A stretch of 64,000 nt of DNA, from NCBI RefSeq assembly GCF_009711055.1, contig NZ_WMJY01000019.1, positions 1 through 64,000 on the forward strand, read 5' to 3'. Below, in pieces: positions 1 through 9,073 of this stretch. Below the pieces are notes generated by a model that saw nothing but the letters and a program-made list of their open reading frames with translations, was not told the origin of the DNA and ran no database searches. The translations under genes and the position numbers were made by a program. Position 1 is the first letter of the stretch, and every line of letters begins with the position of its first letter. The stretch comes from Myroides pelagicus. GTDB taxonomy: Bacteria > Bacteroidota > Bacteroidia > Flavobacteriales > Flavobacteriaceae.

Positions 1-95
1 AATGTTTTTTTACGCGGACCCCTACTAATCAAACCAATAACTAATTTTTTACTACTTTAATTTTATGCAATACCGCAAAGATTGAGTTATTCAAG

Positions 96-103
96 TATTT
101 TTG
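96..103 (+). promoter_or_regulatory. Putative -7 box of the phosphodiesterase gene
   Basis: TATTTTTG matches the Bacteroidota -7 consensus TAnnTTTG and lies 19 bases upstream of the ATG at 123. No well-spaced -33 TTG is obvious, so this rests on one motif. Confidence 0.4.
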
Positions 104-122
104 TAAACAAATATCATCTAAT

Positions 123-1058
123 ATGAAAAAAACAATCTTAGGGCTATGCCTAATCAGCACTTTATATAGTTATGCTCAAAAATTAGAGATAATTCCTTTA
201 GGAGTATATGGAGGAGGAATTGAAAGTAACTTATCATGCTATCTTATAGGAGTAGAAGAAAGTCAAAGTTACATCGCCTTAGACGCAGGAACTATTCGCG
301 CTGGTATTGAAAAAACAATCGAACATCGAACATTTAATACTACAACAGAAAATATCCTTCAAAATTATATCAAGGGATATTTCATTTCACATGGACATCT
401 AGACCATTTATCAGGACTTATAATCAATTCTCCTGATGATAGTCGAAAACCTATTTATGGACTTCCTTTTGTTATTGATGTTTTCAAAAACAACTATTTT
501 AGAAATTCATCATGGGCTAATTTTGGAAGTGAAGGAGAAAAACCTATTATTGGAAAATACCAATATAAAGCACTATCGCCTTATCAAACCTTCGAATTAG
601 AAAACACCTCACTAACAGCAGAGGTTTTTGAACTAAGCCATGTTAACCCCCAGAAAAGCTCGGCTATTCTAGTGCGAAATAACGATGAGTATATATTGTA
701 TTTCGGTGATACGGGTGCTGATCGAGTAGAAAAAACAGACAATCTAAATAAAATTTGGGAATACATTGCTCCATTAATACAAAACAAAAATCTACACACC
801 ATATTAATAGAGGTATCCTTCCCAAATCTACAGCCAGAAAACAAACTTTATGGACACTTAACTCCAAATCTACTACAAGAAGAATTAACTAAACTAGATC
901 ATTTATCTAATCATTCACTCGAAGGAATTAATATTGTTATTACTCACCTAAAACCAAAAGGTGATCAAATTAAAATCATTAAACAAGAGTTAGAATCCAA
1001 CAATCCTTTTAAAGTAAACTACATTTTTCCCGAGCAAGGAAAAAAAATACCATTATAA
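123..1058 (+). CDS. Class II 3',5'-cyclic-nucleotide phosphodiesterase, secreted
   Basis: A 311-residue enzyme of the class II cyclic-nucleotide phosphodiesterase family, which has a metallo-beta-lactamase-like fold and hydrolyses cAMP and/or cGMP to the 5'-nucleotide. The metal-binding motif SHGHLDHLSG is at about residues 89-98 (H90, H92, D94, H95). A further conserved histidine lies in ELSHVNP near residue 171 and YFGDTGAD follows near 193. A short signal peptide ending near residue 18 (SYAQ) suggests a periplasmic or secreted enzyme, as with Vibrio CpdP and yeast PDE1-type enzymes. The gene stands alone and ends in a strong hairpin shared with the convergent brnQ gene. The substrate base is not decided by the sequence. 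Confidence 0.85.
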   Translation: MKKTILGLCLISTLYSYAQKLEIIPLGVYGGGIESNLSCYLIGVEESQSYIALDAGTIRAGIEKTIEHRTFNTTTENILQNYIKGYFISHGHLDHLSGLIINSPDDSRKPIYGLPFVIDVFKNNYFRNSSWANFGSEGEKPIIGKYQYKALSPYQTFELENTSLTAEVFELSHVNPQKSSAILVRNNDEYILYFGDTGADRVEKTDNLNKIWEYIAPLIQNKNLHTILIEVSFPNLQPENKLYGHLTPNLLQEELTKLDHLSNHSLEGINIVITHLKPKGDQIKIIKQELESNNPFKVNYIFPEQGKKIPL

Positions 1059-1087
1059 ACAAAGGTCTGCTATGCAGACCTTTGTTT
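1057..1087. terminator. Bidirectional intrinsic terminator
   Basis: A perfect 14-bp stem (1057-1070 with 1074-1087) and a 3-base loop TAT. The stem has a GC core (GGTCTGC/GCAGACC) and A/T-rich outer parts on both sides. It sits between convergent genes, overlaps the stop of the phosphodiesterase gene and ends just before the brnQ stop at 1089. Confidence 0.8.
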
Positions 1088-1088
1088 A

Positions 1089-2438
1089 TTATTCAGAATC
1101 CTTTGTCCAGAATTTCCCAACCAAGAAAATAAGCACAAAAGCTATAAAAGAAGGTATCAGCCAAGGGACATCATATCTGCTCATTGGAATAATCTCAATC
1201 CAACTATTTAAACTATCAATAGTGTTTTTTGCATGTAATTCAGTTTCAAACAAAGACTCACGATACAAATCTATTATATAAACAGAGAACTGATAAAGTG
1301 TTATTAATGTTGTAGTAATAATCGCACCAACAAACGGAGCCTTGCGTTTAACATATTTTCCAAACACAACCATGTACAAAATTAACGTAAGCGTAATCGG
1401 ATAAATAACTCCTAAAAATGGGCCTGCGTAATCTATAATATCATCTACTCCTTTCACTGCCAAATAAGCCGAAGACACGCATGTCACTACAACTACAAAA
1501 CGATAACTCAACCTACCTTTTGTCAATTGACTAAAAAACGTACCTGTCGCACAAACTAAAGCGATTGCAGTAGTTAAACAAGCTAAAGCTATACATAATG
1601 CCAAAGCAATTGTCCCATTACCTCCTAAAACACTATTAGATATGTACAATAACAATTCTGTTCTTTTTAACTCCTCATCTAACGGATAGTCCGATGTAGC
1701 TCCTAAATAAACTAATCCTCCATAGATAAACAGCAAAAAGAAGATCGCTACAGAGCCTGCCATAAAAGTTACTTTTGTCTTCTCTTCTAATTGAGTATAT
1801 CCCCGAGATTTTACCGCTGAAATTATAATACCCGCATAAATCACCGAAGCTAACACATCCATCGTTTGATATCCCTCATAAAAACCTTTCCTAAAAGCCT
1901 CTAAACCAGATATTTTCATATCCTGTAAGTCACCAACTGGATTAGTAACACCTAAAAATATTAATACAATAAGCAAAACTAATAAGACAGGAGTTAAATA
2001 CTTACCAATAATACTAACAACTTTAGATGGTGATATAGACAACACTAAAGTTATTGTAAAGAATACAATAGAAGATATTACAGGATTAAAATCTTCAAAA
2101 ACAGGTAAAACACCTATTTCAAAAGTAGTAGCTGCTGTTCTTGGTATAGCAACAAAAGGCCCAATACTCAAAACAATAGCAGTTGCCAAAATCCAACCTA
2201 AAAGACTATTAATTCGTTTTCCTAAATCAGTAAACTCATCTCCAGAATACAATACAGCTATAATTCCTAAAAACGGTGCTAGGATAGCCGTTAAGGAAAA
2301 CCCAGTAACAGACCAATCCCAATCCTTCCCTGTCAACAAACCAATGATGGGAGGTAATATTATATTCCCTGCCCCAAAAAACATAGCAAACAGAGCGAAA
2401 CCGATTGTTAGCGCATCAAAAAATTTCTTTTTACTCAT
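1089..2438 (-). CDS. brnQ: Branched-chain amino acid carrier, LIVCS family (BrnQ-type)
   Basis: A 449-residue integral membrane protein of the LIVCS family, which imports leucine, isoleucine and valine with a cation. The N-terminal family signature GFALFAMFFGAGNIILPP is at about residues 14-31. About twelve hydrophobic segments fill the rest, and the length is typical of BrnQ (430-450). The ATG at 2438 is the natural start. It is a single-gene unit, convergent with the upstream phosphodiesterase gene across a shared terminator and divergent from the acetyltransferase at 2634. No leucine-responsive site is recognisable in the 195-bp divergent gap. Confidence 0.92.
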   Translation of the reverse strand: MSKKKFFDALTIGFALFAMFFGAGNIILPPIIGLLTGKDWDWSVTGFSLTAILAPFLGIIAVLYSGDEFTDLGKRINSLLGWILATAIVLSIGPFVAIPRTAATTFEIGVLPVFEDFNPVISSIVFFTITLVLSISPSKVVSIIGKYLTPVLLVLLIVLIFLGVTNPVGDLQDMKISGLEAFRKGFYEGYQTMDVLASVIYAGIIISAVKSRGYTQLEEKTKVTFMAGSVAIFFLLFIYGGLVYLGATSDYPLDEELKRTELLLYISNSVLGGNGTIALALCIALACLTTAIALVCATGTFFSQLTKGRLSYRFVVVVTCVSSAYLAVKGVDDIIDYAGPFLGVIYPITLTLILYMVVFGKYVKRKAPFVGAIITTTLITLYQFSVYIIDLYRESLFETELHAKNTIDSLNSWIEIIPMSRYDVPWLIPSFIAFVLIFLVGKFWTKDSE

Positions 2439-2633
2439 CCGTGATTTTTTTACACTATCCTTTAATTATTATTAAGAATAGAAGTTAATATCTAACCTAT
2501 AGTGGCTAAGTTAATTTTACATTTATATAAAAATAGGCGTACAATATATAAAAATATTACGCAAAATTGTTATTAATTCAACTATTTTAGCAAATTATAC
2601 AATATAAACGTTTACCTTTTAAACCTATTCTTT

Positions 2634-3155
2634 ATGTCTACAATAATATTTGAAACCGAACGATTAATAGTTGCAAAAATTGACCTTCAAAACTCCCTAG
2701 AGATAGATAAACTATTGAATATACACAATGATCATGAAACAATGATGTGGATACCTAATAAGAAGAAAACATATAATAAAAACTCTTTAGAAATAAAATA
2801 CTCAATTAACAAAGGCCTATACAACATATCATACGGTATCTACAAAATCTTATTTAAAAAAACCAATGAGGTTATTGGCGAATTTGGATTATTTCCCTAT
2901 ATAGAAAAACCTACTTCAGTAGAAATTGGATACATTATAGATCGTAGATATTGGAAAAAAGGACTAGGAACAGAATTAGTAAAAAATTGCGAAACGTATA
3001 TTAAAGAGACATTACACAAACAATTTATCATAGCACAACTTATTGAACAAAACATTGCATCACACCAATTATTAAGAAATCTAAGTTATCAACTCATCGC
3101 TAAAACTACAATTGACAAACTTATCGTACGATTGACTCTACAAAAAGAATTATAA
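2634..3155 (+). CDS. GNAT-family N-acetyltransferase (RimJ/RimL-like)
   Basis: A 173-residue protein with the GNAT fold used to transfer an acetyl group from acetyl-CoA to an amine. It opens with the usual FETERLIVAKI strand. The acetyl-CoA-binding part is around residues 100-120 (EIGYIIDRRYWKKGLGTELV, the R/QxxGxG/A-type loop). This arrangement is typical of the Acetyltransf_3 (RimJ/RimL) branch, whose members modify ribosomal proteins, antibiotics or small amines; the substrate cannot be told. It is monocistronic and the 570 bases downstream hold no clear gene. Confidence 0.8.
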   Translation: MSTIIFETERLIVAKIDLQNSLEIDKLLNIHNDHETMMWIPNKKKTYNKNSLEIKYSINKGLYNISYGIYKILFKKTNEVIGEFGLFPYIEKPTSVEIGYIIDRRYWKKGLGTELVKNCETYIKETLHKQFIIAQLIEQNIASHQLLRNLSYQLIAKTTIDKLIVRLTLQKEL

Positions 3156-3651
3156 ATCGCTTAAAAATAAAATTTCCTAAGTACCCACAACATTGGTCTA
3201 GTAAACATTCGATTTACAAGCTACTATTCTTAATTTATACGTATAAAAATCTTCCTCGATTAAATAAACAACAGCACTGTTTATAAGTTATTTTAATTAC
3301 CTCATTTACTCAATACAGAACTACTAGTACTTGACGTTAAAATACACAGAATAAATTATATTACACTAATACACAAAAAACACTTACTAAAATTTAAATA
3401 TTAACATATATTAACTTTTTTAAAGCAAAAGACAACCAAAAAGACAACACATTATAAAAAATCCTATAAAAAACAAAGAATAAATACTTAAAAAAGTGAA
3501 ACAAAAATAAAAAACGAACACATTAATTGTAAAAAAAAATCTTTTTTAAGTAAAAAAGACAATAAAAAAATCTTTTTACACAACATTAATAAATATTATG
3601 TTAATACCTTTATAACAATAAACATAGACAAAATCAATTAAATAACAAAAA
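3156..3651. other. AT-rich intergenic stretch without a gene
   Basis: About 500 bases of very AT-rich DNA with poly-A and poly-T tracts (for example around 3530-3575) and no open frame of note. A near-consensus -7 element (TACCTTTA, about 3605-3612) lies near the right end and could drive the short ORF and AraC gene downstream. I see no repeat or RNA gene in it. Confidence 0.5.
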
Positions 3652-3696
3652 ATGAGAAAATTTAAAAATTATGAATTTGTGTTGACCAAGACGTAG
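3652..3696 (+). CDS. Possible 14-residue leader peptide upstream of the AraC-type gene
   Basis: An ATG-started frame of 14 codons (MRKFKNYEFVLTKT) ends with TAG 30 bases before the AraC-type gene. Its last codons lie within nested palindromes: GTTGAC/GTCAAC at 3681-3686 and 3696-3701, and TGTGTTG/CAACACA at 3678-3684 and 3706-3712. The arrangement would suit a translated leader or an operator. No conservation evidence is available here, and a chance ORF is the main alternative. Confidence 0.2.
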   Translation: MRKFKNYEFVLTKT

Positions 3697-3712
3697 TCAA
3701 CTTGACAACACA
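3678..3712. promoter_or_regulatory. Nested inverted repeats before the AraC-type gene
   Basis: Two inverted repeats share this short stretch: GTTGAC(9 nt)GTCAAC inside TGTGTTG(21 nt)CAACACA. They lie 15-49 bases ahead of the ATG at 3727. They could be a binding site for a dimeric regulator or alternative 5'-UTR hairpins. Confidence 0.4.
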
Positions 3713-3726
3713 CAGAACTAACTATT

Positions 3727-4602
3727 ATGACAAACACAAGACAACAAGTTCAAATTCCATCAAATTTGATAGAATCAAGAAAACTACCAAAAGAAGACTT
3801 TAAAATCTATACGCAGGAGGAAGGGAAAAAACTAATCATCCCCTACAACATGACGTCATACTACAAAGTCTCTTATCTAAAAAGCAAGAGCAAGTTTTTT
3901 AGCGGTACTAGAGTAATTGAATTAGAAGGACCTACTTTGTTCTTTTCTAATCCATTATCACCTTACACATTCGAACCTATTTCTAATACCCCAGAAGGCT
4001 ATTTCTGTTTATTCAGTAATAATTTCCTTGGGTTTAAGAGTAACTTGATGAGATCTGTATTGTTTCATCTCGAACAAAACCCAGTATTTCACCTTACAAC
4101 TGAACAAGAAAACCTAATTTCATTTGTTTTCGAACAAATGAGAGATGAGTATAACGAATCTTATACTCAAAAAACAGAGTTGTTGAGAAACTATATTGAA
4201 ATAATCATACATCAAAGCAATAAATTGAATGTAGCACATACAGTTGAAAGCCAAAAAAATGCGCCTCACCGTCTATGCTCGCAATTTTTAGAACTTTTAG
4301 AGAAACAATTTCCAATTACCTCTGTGCATGATGTCTTAGATTTAAAGACAGCTAACGATTTTGCTTCGAATCTTCACGTACATACCAATCACTTAAACTT
4401 TACAATCAACAAAGTATTAGGTAAGTCGACTACAACTTGTATACAAGAAAGAATTTTAACAGAGGCGAAAAAGTTGCTGCTGACAACAGATTGGAGTGTA
4501 TCTGAAATAGCTTATGCTCTAGGTTTTGAATATCCTACATATTTTAGTTGCTTCTTTAAAAAAGCAACAAAAGTAAGTCCTGTAGGATACAGAAAAGCAT
4601 AG
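3727..4602 (+). CDS. AraC-family transcriptional regulator
   Basis: A 291-residue regulator. The N-terminal part (about 1-170) is a cupin-like ligand or dimerisation region. The C-terminal ~100 residues form the AraC double helix-turn-helix: ANDFASNLHVHTNHLNFTIN is the first HTH, and WSVSEIAYALGFEYPTYFSC then FFKKATKVSPVGYRK is the second. Such proteins bind DNA through the C-terminal part, usually near their target promoters. The flanking genes (acetyltransferase, FKBP) give no clear target. The upstream palindromes at 3678-3712 may be an autoregulatory site. Confidence 0.9.
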   Translation: MTNTRQQVQIPSNLIESRKLPKEDFKIYTQEEGKKLIIPYNMTSYYKVSYLKSKSKFFSGTRVIELEGPTLFFSNPLSPYTFEPISNTPEGYFCLFSNNFLGFKSNLMRSVLFHLEQNPVFHLTTEQENLISFVFEQMRDEYNESYTQKTELLRNYIEIIIHQSNKLNVAHTVESQKNAPHRLCSQFLELLEKQFPITSVHDVLDLKTANDFASNLHVHTNHLNFTINKVLGKSTTTCIQERILTEAKKLLLTTDWSVSEIAYALGFEYPTYFSCFFKKATKVSPVGYRKA

Positions 4603-4774
4603 GAGTAACGTAAATTTAACAATAGTGAATTAAGTTTAATTAATTTTAAAGTCATATTTTTACATTCAGAATGTAATTATCACTTAAATTACTTCACATG
4701 TATAATTATTGCTCTTTCTTCAAGCAAGAAAAATATATGAAGAAACAGTAGCCCTAATCTTTTTTTATTGCATA

Positions 4775-4797
4775 GTAGCCACCTTTTAGGTGGCTAC
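4775..4797. terminator. Intrinsic terminator-like hairpin between convergent genes
   Basis: A perfect 9-bp stem (GTAGCCACC/GGTGGCTAC, loop TTTTA), followed on the plus strand by a T-rich stretch. It directly abuts the FKBP stop codon at 4800 and closes the AraC-type transcription unit. Confidence 0.65.
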
Positions 4798-4799
4798 TT

Positions 4800-5237
4800 T
4801 CATTTTATAATATTGAGCAATTCAACCTCGAAAACTAATGTACTATTAGGACCAATTAACTTGTTAATATGTTGATCTTTATATGCTAAATCCGAAGGAA
4901 CAACCATTTTAAATTTTGTTCCAACTTGAAACTTTGGCAACATAATCTGATAACCTTTAATTAATCTATCAATAGTAAAAATCGCTGCTTTTCCCTTATC
5001 CACAGAACTATCGAAAACATCTCCATGAATAGTTGTCCCGTGATAGTGAACTTCTACTCGATCATTAAGCAAAGGAAGCTCTCCTCTTCCCTCTTTTAGT
5101 ATCTCATAAATGATTCCTTCCTCTGTGACATGTACTCCTTGTTTTTTAGCTGCCTCCTGACAAAACAACTTACCATCTTCAAGGTTTTTATTAGCTAATA
5201 CTTCTCTTTTCTTCTTTAACAATTCTGCTACACTCAT
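4800..5237 (-). CDS. FKBP-type peptidyl-prolyl cis-trans isomerase
   Basis: A 145-residue FKBP that speeds cis-trans isomerisation of prolyl bonds. Residues about 40-145 form the FKBP domain, with conserved pieces VEVHYHGTT, GDVFDSS, FTIDRLIKGYQ and GPNSTLVFEVELL. There is no signal peptide, so it is probably cytoplasmic. The ATG at 5237 (MSVAELLKKK) is preferred over an upstream in-frame TTG at 5258, because a good -7 box (5256-5263) overlaps that TTG. Some expected active-site aromatic residues are altered, so catalytic strength is uncertain. Confidence 0.88.
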   Translation of the reverse strand: MSVAELLKKKREVLANKNLEDGKLFCQEAAKKQGVHVTEEGIIYEILKEGRGELPLLNDRVEVHYHGTTIHGDVFDSSVDKGKAAIFTIDRLIKGYQIMLPKFQVGTKFKMVVPSDLAYKDQHINKLIGPNSTLVFEVELLNIIK

Positions 5238-5255
5238 TTCTAAAATTTTAATCTG

Positions 5256-5263
5256 CAAAGATA
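5256..5263 (-). promoter_or_regulatory. -7 promoter box of the FKBP gene
   Basis: On the minus strand this reads TATCTTTG, an exact TAnnTTTG match, 18 bases upstream of the ATG at 5237. It argues against the earlier TTG start. Confidence 0.55.
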
Positions 5264-5311
5264 ACTTACTATCATCGGTAATTCTCTTATTTTTCTTTAA
5301 AGTCTTTTAAC

Positions 5312-7057
5312 TTATCCGGCTTCCTCTTCATAGTTGTCCAACTGCCATATACAGAGATTATCAATTGCTCTAGTACATCCCACATACCATTCATATGGAG
5401 TTAATTTATTCGGCTTGTCCACGATAAGAATAACGTTCTTACGTTCTAACCCCTTAAACTTAACAGCTGTTGTATATTGTAAATTAGTTGGTGATAATGT
5501 CAAATTATGTACAGTTAATTCTTCCATACCAATTTCGACAATTAAGTCTGCAACAGTGTTTCGTCGACGCCAAACCTTACTTTGCACTAATACAATAACG
5601 TCTTCGGCATCTAGTGAAGAGCTTGGATCATTAATATTCTTTATCACTTCAACAATAGCAGTCTTAAGCTCTTCTCTATTAGAAAAAGATTCTAACTCAA
5701 TTTCATCGTATTCCTCCTGGTGAATAGTAATGTTATACCAGTCCTCTGGTTCTGCTTGAATGTGTTCGGCTATTTTCCTGATTTGTGACTTCTGTGCACT
5801 TCGTCTAATCTTGTGCAACTTAAAGTGAGTAAAATACTCCTTCAAAAAATAAGCATGTTCTGATACATCGCGCCCGAAGAGTGAAAAGCTTTGATCTAAA
5901 TCATAAAGCAACATAATATTACCTTGCTTCATACCATTGTGATCACCACACATTTTATGCATTACCAAGTGTAAGTTTCTATCAAACAAATCCTGTGCCT
6001 CATCAATTATCATATAATCATAATTTGGTAAGTGATGACTATCACTCAAAAAAGTAATTGTCTTTTTAATATACACCGCAAACTCTTCTGCATCTAGATA
6101 AACTAGGTCTCCTTCATCAACATTTGGAAGATTAGTAGTAACAAAATCGACAAAAGTCATACAATCAATAGAAAGCTTAAGATTCTTAAATACTTCACTA
6201 TTATAACGACACAACAATTTATTCCAACATAGGTAAATTCCTTTACGCCCAGTTTGCATTTCTGCATATGCACGAGCCATAGTTGTCTTTCCTGTTCCTG
6301 GTGCTCCTTCAATCATCAATCGTGGATTTTCTGACAAAGAATAGAGTGTCTCTAAATTTCGCTCCTTCAACCACGAAAGTGTATCTCTAGACTCAAACAT
6401 GGTCGTATCATTAACATCAGGACTAAAAGTATTGACGATTGTATCTAACTCTCCTTCCGTTAAATTAGAAAATACTATTGGATGAACGGACTCCAACTTA
6501 GTTCGTGAATATGAGTAAATATGTAAAAGAAACTGCTCAATTGTCGGAAATTGCTCTTCTTTAGTATACTCACTGTACACTAGATTACCATCGTAAATAG
6601 TATTTTGGATTGGAATTTTAGTCGTTGGAAAAGCTATTGCATCACAAAAAAGGACATGTTTAAAGTTTGGAAATACTTTATTCATTAAAGTATACTTATA
6701 TCCTTTAGCTTGTTCAAATGGATTTTGATTCAACCATTTGATATGCTTTCCATCTTTATAACAAAATCGTCCCTTATCAATTGCTATATTACCACCTTTG
6801 ACCTCTAATACAACTATACCAAACTTCGAAGCTATAATAAAGTCGATCTCCGCATCAGCCTTTCCTCGACGAACCATTGAATTATCGTGGAAGGGCAACC
6901 TTAAACTATACCATACATACCAAGCATGCACACTATCACTAAGCGATTCTACTAAATCTTTATAAACTAAAAATTCTCCATAAGGTATTTTTACCCCATC
7001 GATAAGCATCTCCTCCAAGGCATCAATAGAATATTCTGGATATATCTGTAAAGGCAT
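5312..7057 (-). CDS. NERD-domain protein fused to a UvrD-like superfamily I helicase
   Basis: A 581-residue two-part protein. Residues about 20-140 form a NERD (nuclease-related) domain with the restriction-endonuclease-like motif EIDFI (D72) and EVKGG (E85, K87). Residues about 225-581 are a compact UvrD/Rep-type helicase core: Walker A GAPGTGKTTM at 251-260, Walker B IIDEAQD at 350-356, and the C-terminal motif VGCTRA at about 559-564. Such fusions are predicted to act on DNA in repair or defence against foreign DNA; the exact role is unknown. The gene stands alone, with no partner nuclease, methylase or toxin beside it. Confidence 0.85.
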   Translation of the reverse strand: MPLQIYPEYSIDALEEMLIDGVKIPYGEFLVYKDLVESLSDSVHAWYVWYSLRLPFHDNSMVRRGKADAEIDFIIASKFGIVVLEVKGGNIAIDKGRFCYKDGKHIKWLNQNPFEQAKGYKYTLMNKVFPNFKHVLFCDAIAFPTTKIPIQNTIYDGNLVYSEYTKEEQFPTIEQFLLHIYSYSRTKLESVHPIVFSNLTEGELDTIVNTFSPDVNDTTMFESRDTLSWLKERNLETLYSLSENPRLMIEGAPGTGKTTMARAYAEMQTGRKGIYLCWNKLLCRYNSEVFKNLKLSIDCMTFVDFVTTNLPNVDEGDLVYLDAEEFAVYIKKTITFLSDSHHLPNYDYMIIDEAQDLFDRNLHLVMHKMCGDHNGMKQGNIMLLYDLDQSFSLFGRDVSEHAYFLKEYFTHFKLHKIRRSAQKSQIRKIAEHIQAEPEDWYNITIHQEEYDEIELESFSNREELKTAIVEVIKNINDPSSSLDAEDVIVLVQSKVWRRRNTVADLIVEIGMEELTVHNLTLSPTNLQYTTAVKFKGLERKNVILIVDKPNKLTPYEWYVGCTRAIDNLCIWQLDNYEEEAG

Positions 7058-7830
7058 AACTTCTCAAGTTTTAATATCTAAGGTAATGTATAATCAAAAA
7101 GAAAAAAAGGTTCTTACAATGTATATTTTAAAAAAACGCCTTTAAACTAAACATTGCTAAAGAATCATATATTAGCAAATAATAAAACAAACTTATTTGA
7201 ACTGAGAAAAATGACTAAAAAGAAATAAAGTTTAAAGAAAATAAACTTTCTATTGTGAGACAAGAAGAGAAAAAAAGCATAAACTAACTTTCGCATTCAG
7301 TAATTTACCAAATCTTTGAATTGGAAAGTGAAAAATAAGCAAATCACCTTAACATGTCAAAAGCTAGTCTTATGCTTATATCTGTAGACTTATATCTTTT
7401 AAAACTTTTATTCTAACCAAGAACAAACTAAATCAAGTTATAACTACATCTATTATTTCGGATCGCAAAATTACTATAGATCGATTTAAAAACCAACTTA
7501 TTTAGATTAAATTGAAACAACAATCAATAAGTTTTATTCTATGAACACTCTTTTTGGTGCACTTCCTGAGGGGTTCTTCGGATATCCACGTGCTTTACTT
7601 GGTAAAACCTCCAATTTGTCAAAGCAAACTTCAAGGTTACCCCAAGGAAACATCACTAAGCAAAGTAAAGAGTATCTCTAATTAAATACCTTAAAAGAAA
7701 TTATAGTAATGACCTAATATAATGCTAAACACAAAACAATATACTAAGGCTCTAAAAGTAGAAATAAGAATCGAACTATAGGGTAGAAACTACAGATAGG
7801 ATGATAGTATAAACAAATAATCAAAAAAGA
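7058..7830. other. 773-bp intergenic region carrying repeat copy A
   Basis: AT-rich non-coding DNA between the helicase gene and the LolC/E-type permease gene. The only distinctive part is a less AT-rich block at about 7541-7681 that resembles two other intergenic blocks in this window (41161-41260 and 62859-62955). A short direct repeat CTTATATCT occurs at 7375-7383 and 7389-7397. Confidence 0.6.
7541..7681 (+). repeat. Dispersed intergenic repeat, copy A (also an open frame of 46 codons)
   Basis: From TGAGG onward this block follows the same pattern as copies B and C: TGAGG, then TTCTT, then TAT-C, with an A-rich segment after it. It also reads as an uninterrupted 46-codon frame from ATG 7541 to TAA 7681, with the peptide piece RALLGKTSNL. 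The corresponding frame of copy C gives LGLLGKKTSL. Whether the family is translated, a structured RNA or a mobile remnant is open. Confidence 0.45.
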
Positions 7831-9066
7831 TTAATCGTAACGGATAGCTTTTATCGGGGAAATTTTAGTAACTAAATATGATGGAATCAATAAAACTATG
7901 AGTGATACAACAACAACCCCAAAATTCAATAATAAAACATCTGAAAAACGAATTAGAACAGGAGCTTCACGCACGTAGTAGGCACTTGGGTCTAATTTAA
8001 TTAATCCTGTATACTTCTGTAGAAATAGTAAACCCAGACCAATTAGATTACCATATAATAGTCCTTTCACAATCAGATAACCTGCATTATACAAGAACAC
8101 TTTACGGACTGTCCAATTATTAGCTCCTAAAGCTTTTAAAATACCTATCATTTGCGTGCGTTCCAAAATCAAGACTAACAAAGCAACTATCATATTAATA
8201 GATGCAACTACGATCATAATAATAATGATGACCATAATATTAAAGTCAAACATATCAATCCACCCAAAGATATTATTATACTTTTCAATAATTGTTTTAC
8301 TATCTACATTTGAAGGTAAATCTAAATAAATCTGTGCCCCAACCTTTTCAATATCTTTAAAGTCTTCAACAATCACTTCAAAACCGCCGACTTGTGCACT
8401 AGACCAACGATTAAGGCGTTGGACGTGTCTTAAGTCTCCAATTACAATATTCTCATCAAACTGTTGGATACCTGAATTGTAAATTCCTACGATCTCAAAC
8501 TGCCGAACATTAGGTATTTTATTACCCCATTCTTTTAAAAAATAAGTAACAATTTTATCTCCTAACTTTAAGTTTAAACGATTAACTATATATTCTGAAA
8601 GTAAAACCTCGTTGCTCATTTGAGTAGTTTTTTGAGGCAGACGACCTTCGACAAGATAGCGCTCTATCTCTCCTAAGTCATATAAAGAATCTACACCTTT
8701 ATATATCACCCCCTCAAAAGCGGTTTCTGTACGAATAATCCCAGCTTTTGATGCATAGGACTGAACACTTTTGATTCCATCCACGGTTCCAAATGCATCA
8801 TATTTCTCCAAATTGGCAGACAGTGGTTTTAGCGTAAGATCAGAAGTATTATTATCATAATTAGTTATTACTACATGACCATTAAAAGCTGAAATTTTAT
8901 CTCTAATTTTGTATTTTAAACCTAAACCCGTAGCAACAGAAACTAACATCATAACAATTCCCATTGCTATAGCAGTAATAGCAATTTTAATAATTGGTGT
9001 AGAAATACTACTTTTATGATTCTTAGCCGCTACTAAGCGCTTAGTTATAAAATATTCTAACTTCAA
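7831..9066 (-). CDS. ABC transporter permease of the LolC/LolE-MacB type
   Basis: About 411 residues. The N-terminal membrane segment (ITAIAMGIVMMLVSVATGLG) is followed by a large periplasmic MacB-like core domain and three C-terminal membrane segments containing the FtsX-type motif LERTQMIGILKALGANNWTVRK. Homologues release lipoproteins from the inner membrane for sorting or do other mechano-transmission work. The family normally starts near LEYFITKRL, so the TTG at 9066 is chosen; an earlier in-frame TTG at 9132 would place the 5' end inside the divergent gene. No ATPase gene is adjacent, so its LolD-like partner must be elsewhere. Confidence 0.85.
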   Translation of the reverse strand: MKLEYFITKRLVAAKNHKSSISTPIIKIAITAIAMGIVMMLVSVATGLGLKYKIRDKISAFNGHVVITNYDNNTSDLTLKPLSANLEKYDAFGTVDGIKSVQSYASKAGIIRTETAFEGVIYKGVDSLYDLGEIERYLVEGRLPQKTTQMSNEVLLSEYIVNRLNLKLGDKIVTYFLKEWGNKIPNVRQFEIVGIYNSGIQQFDENIVIGDLRHVQRLNRWSSAQVGGFEVIVEDFKDIEKVGAQIYLDLPSNVDSKTIIEKYNNIFGWIDMFDFNIMVIIIIMIVVASINMIVALLVLILERTQMIGILKALGANNWTVRKVFLYNAGYLIVKGLLYGNLIGLGLLFLQKYTGLIKLDPSAYYVREAPVLIRFSDVLLLNFGVVVVSLIVLLIPSYLVTKISPIKAIRYD

Positions 9067-9073
9067 AGTAAAT

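Noticed and set aside
1072..1281. Plus-strand open frame overlapping the brnQ C-terminus
   Set aside because: It lies entirely on the opposite strand of the well-supported brnQ gene and has no domain or promoter.
5334..5723. 129-codon plus-strand frame inside the NERD-helicase gene
   Set aside because: It is antisense to the conserved helicase C-terminal region and shows no family resemblance.
5312..7057. NERD helicase as part of a phage-defence island
   Set aside because: No restriction, toxin, CRISPR or integrase genes lie beside it and the neighbours are housekeeping genes; the fusion occurs in many chromosomes outside defence islands.
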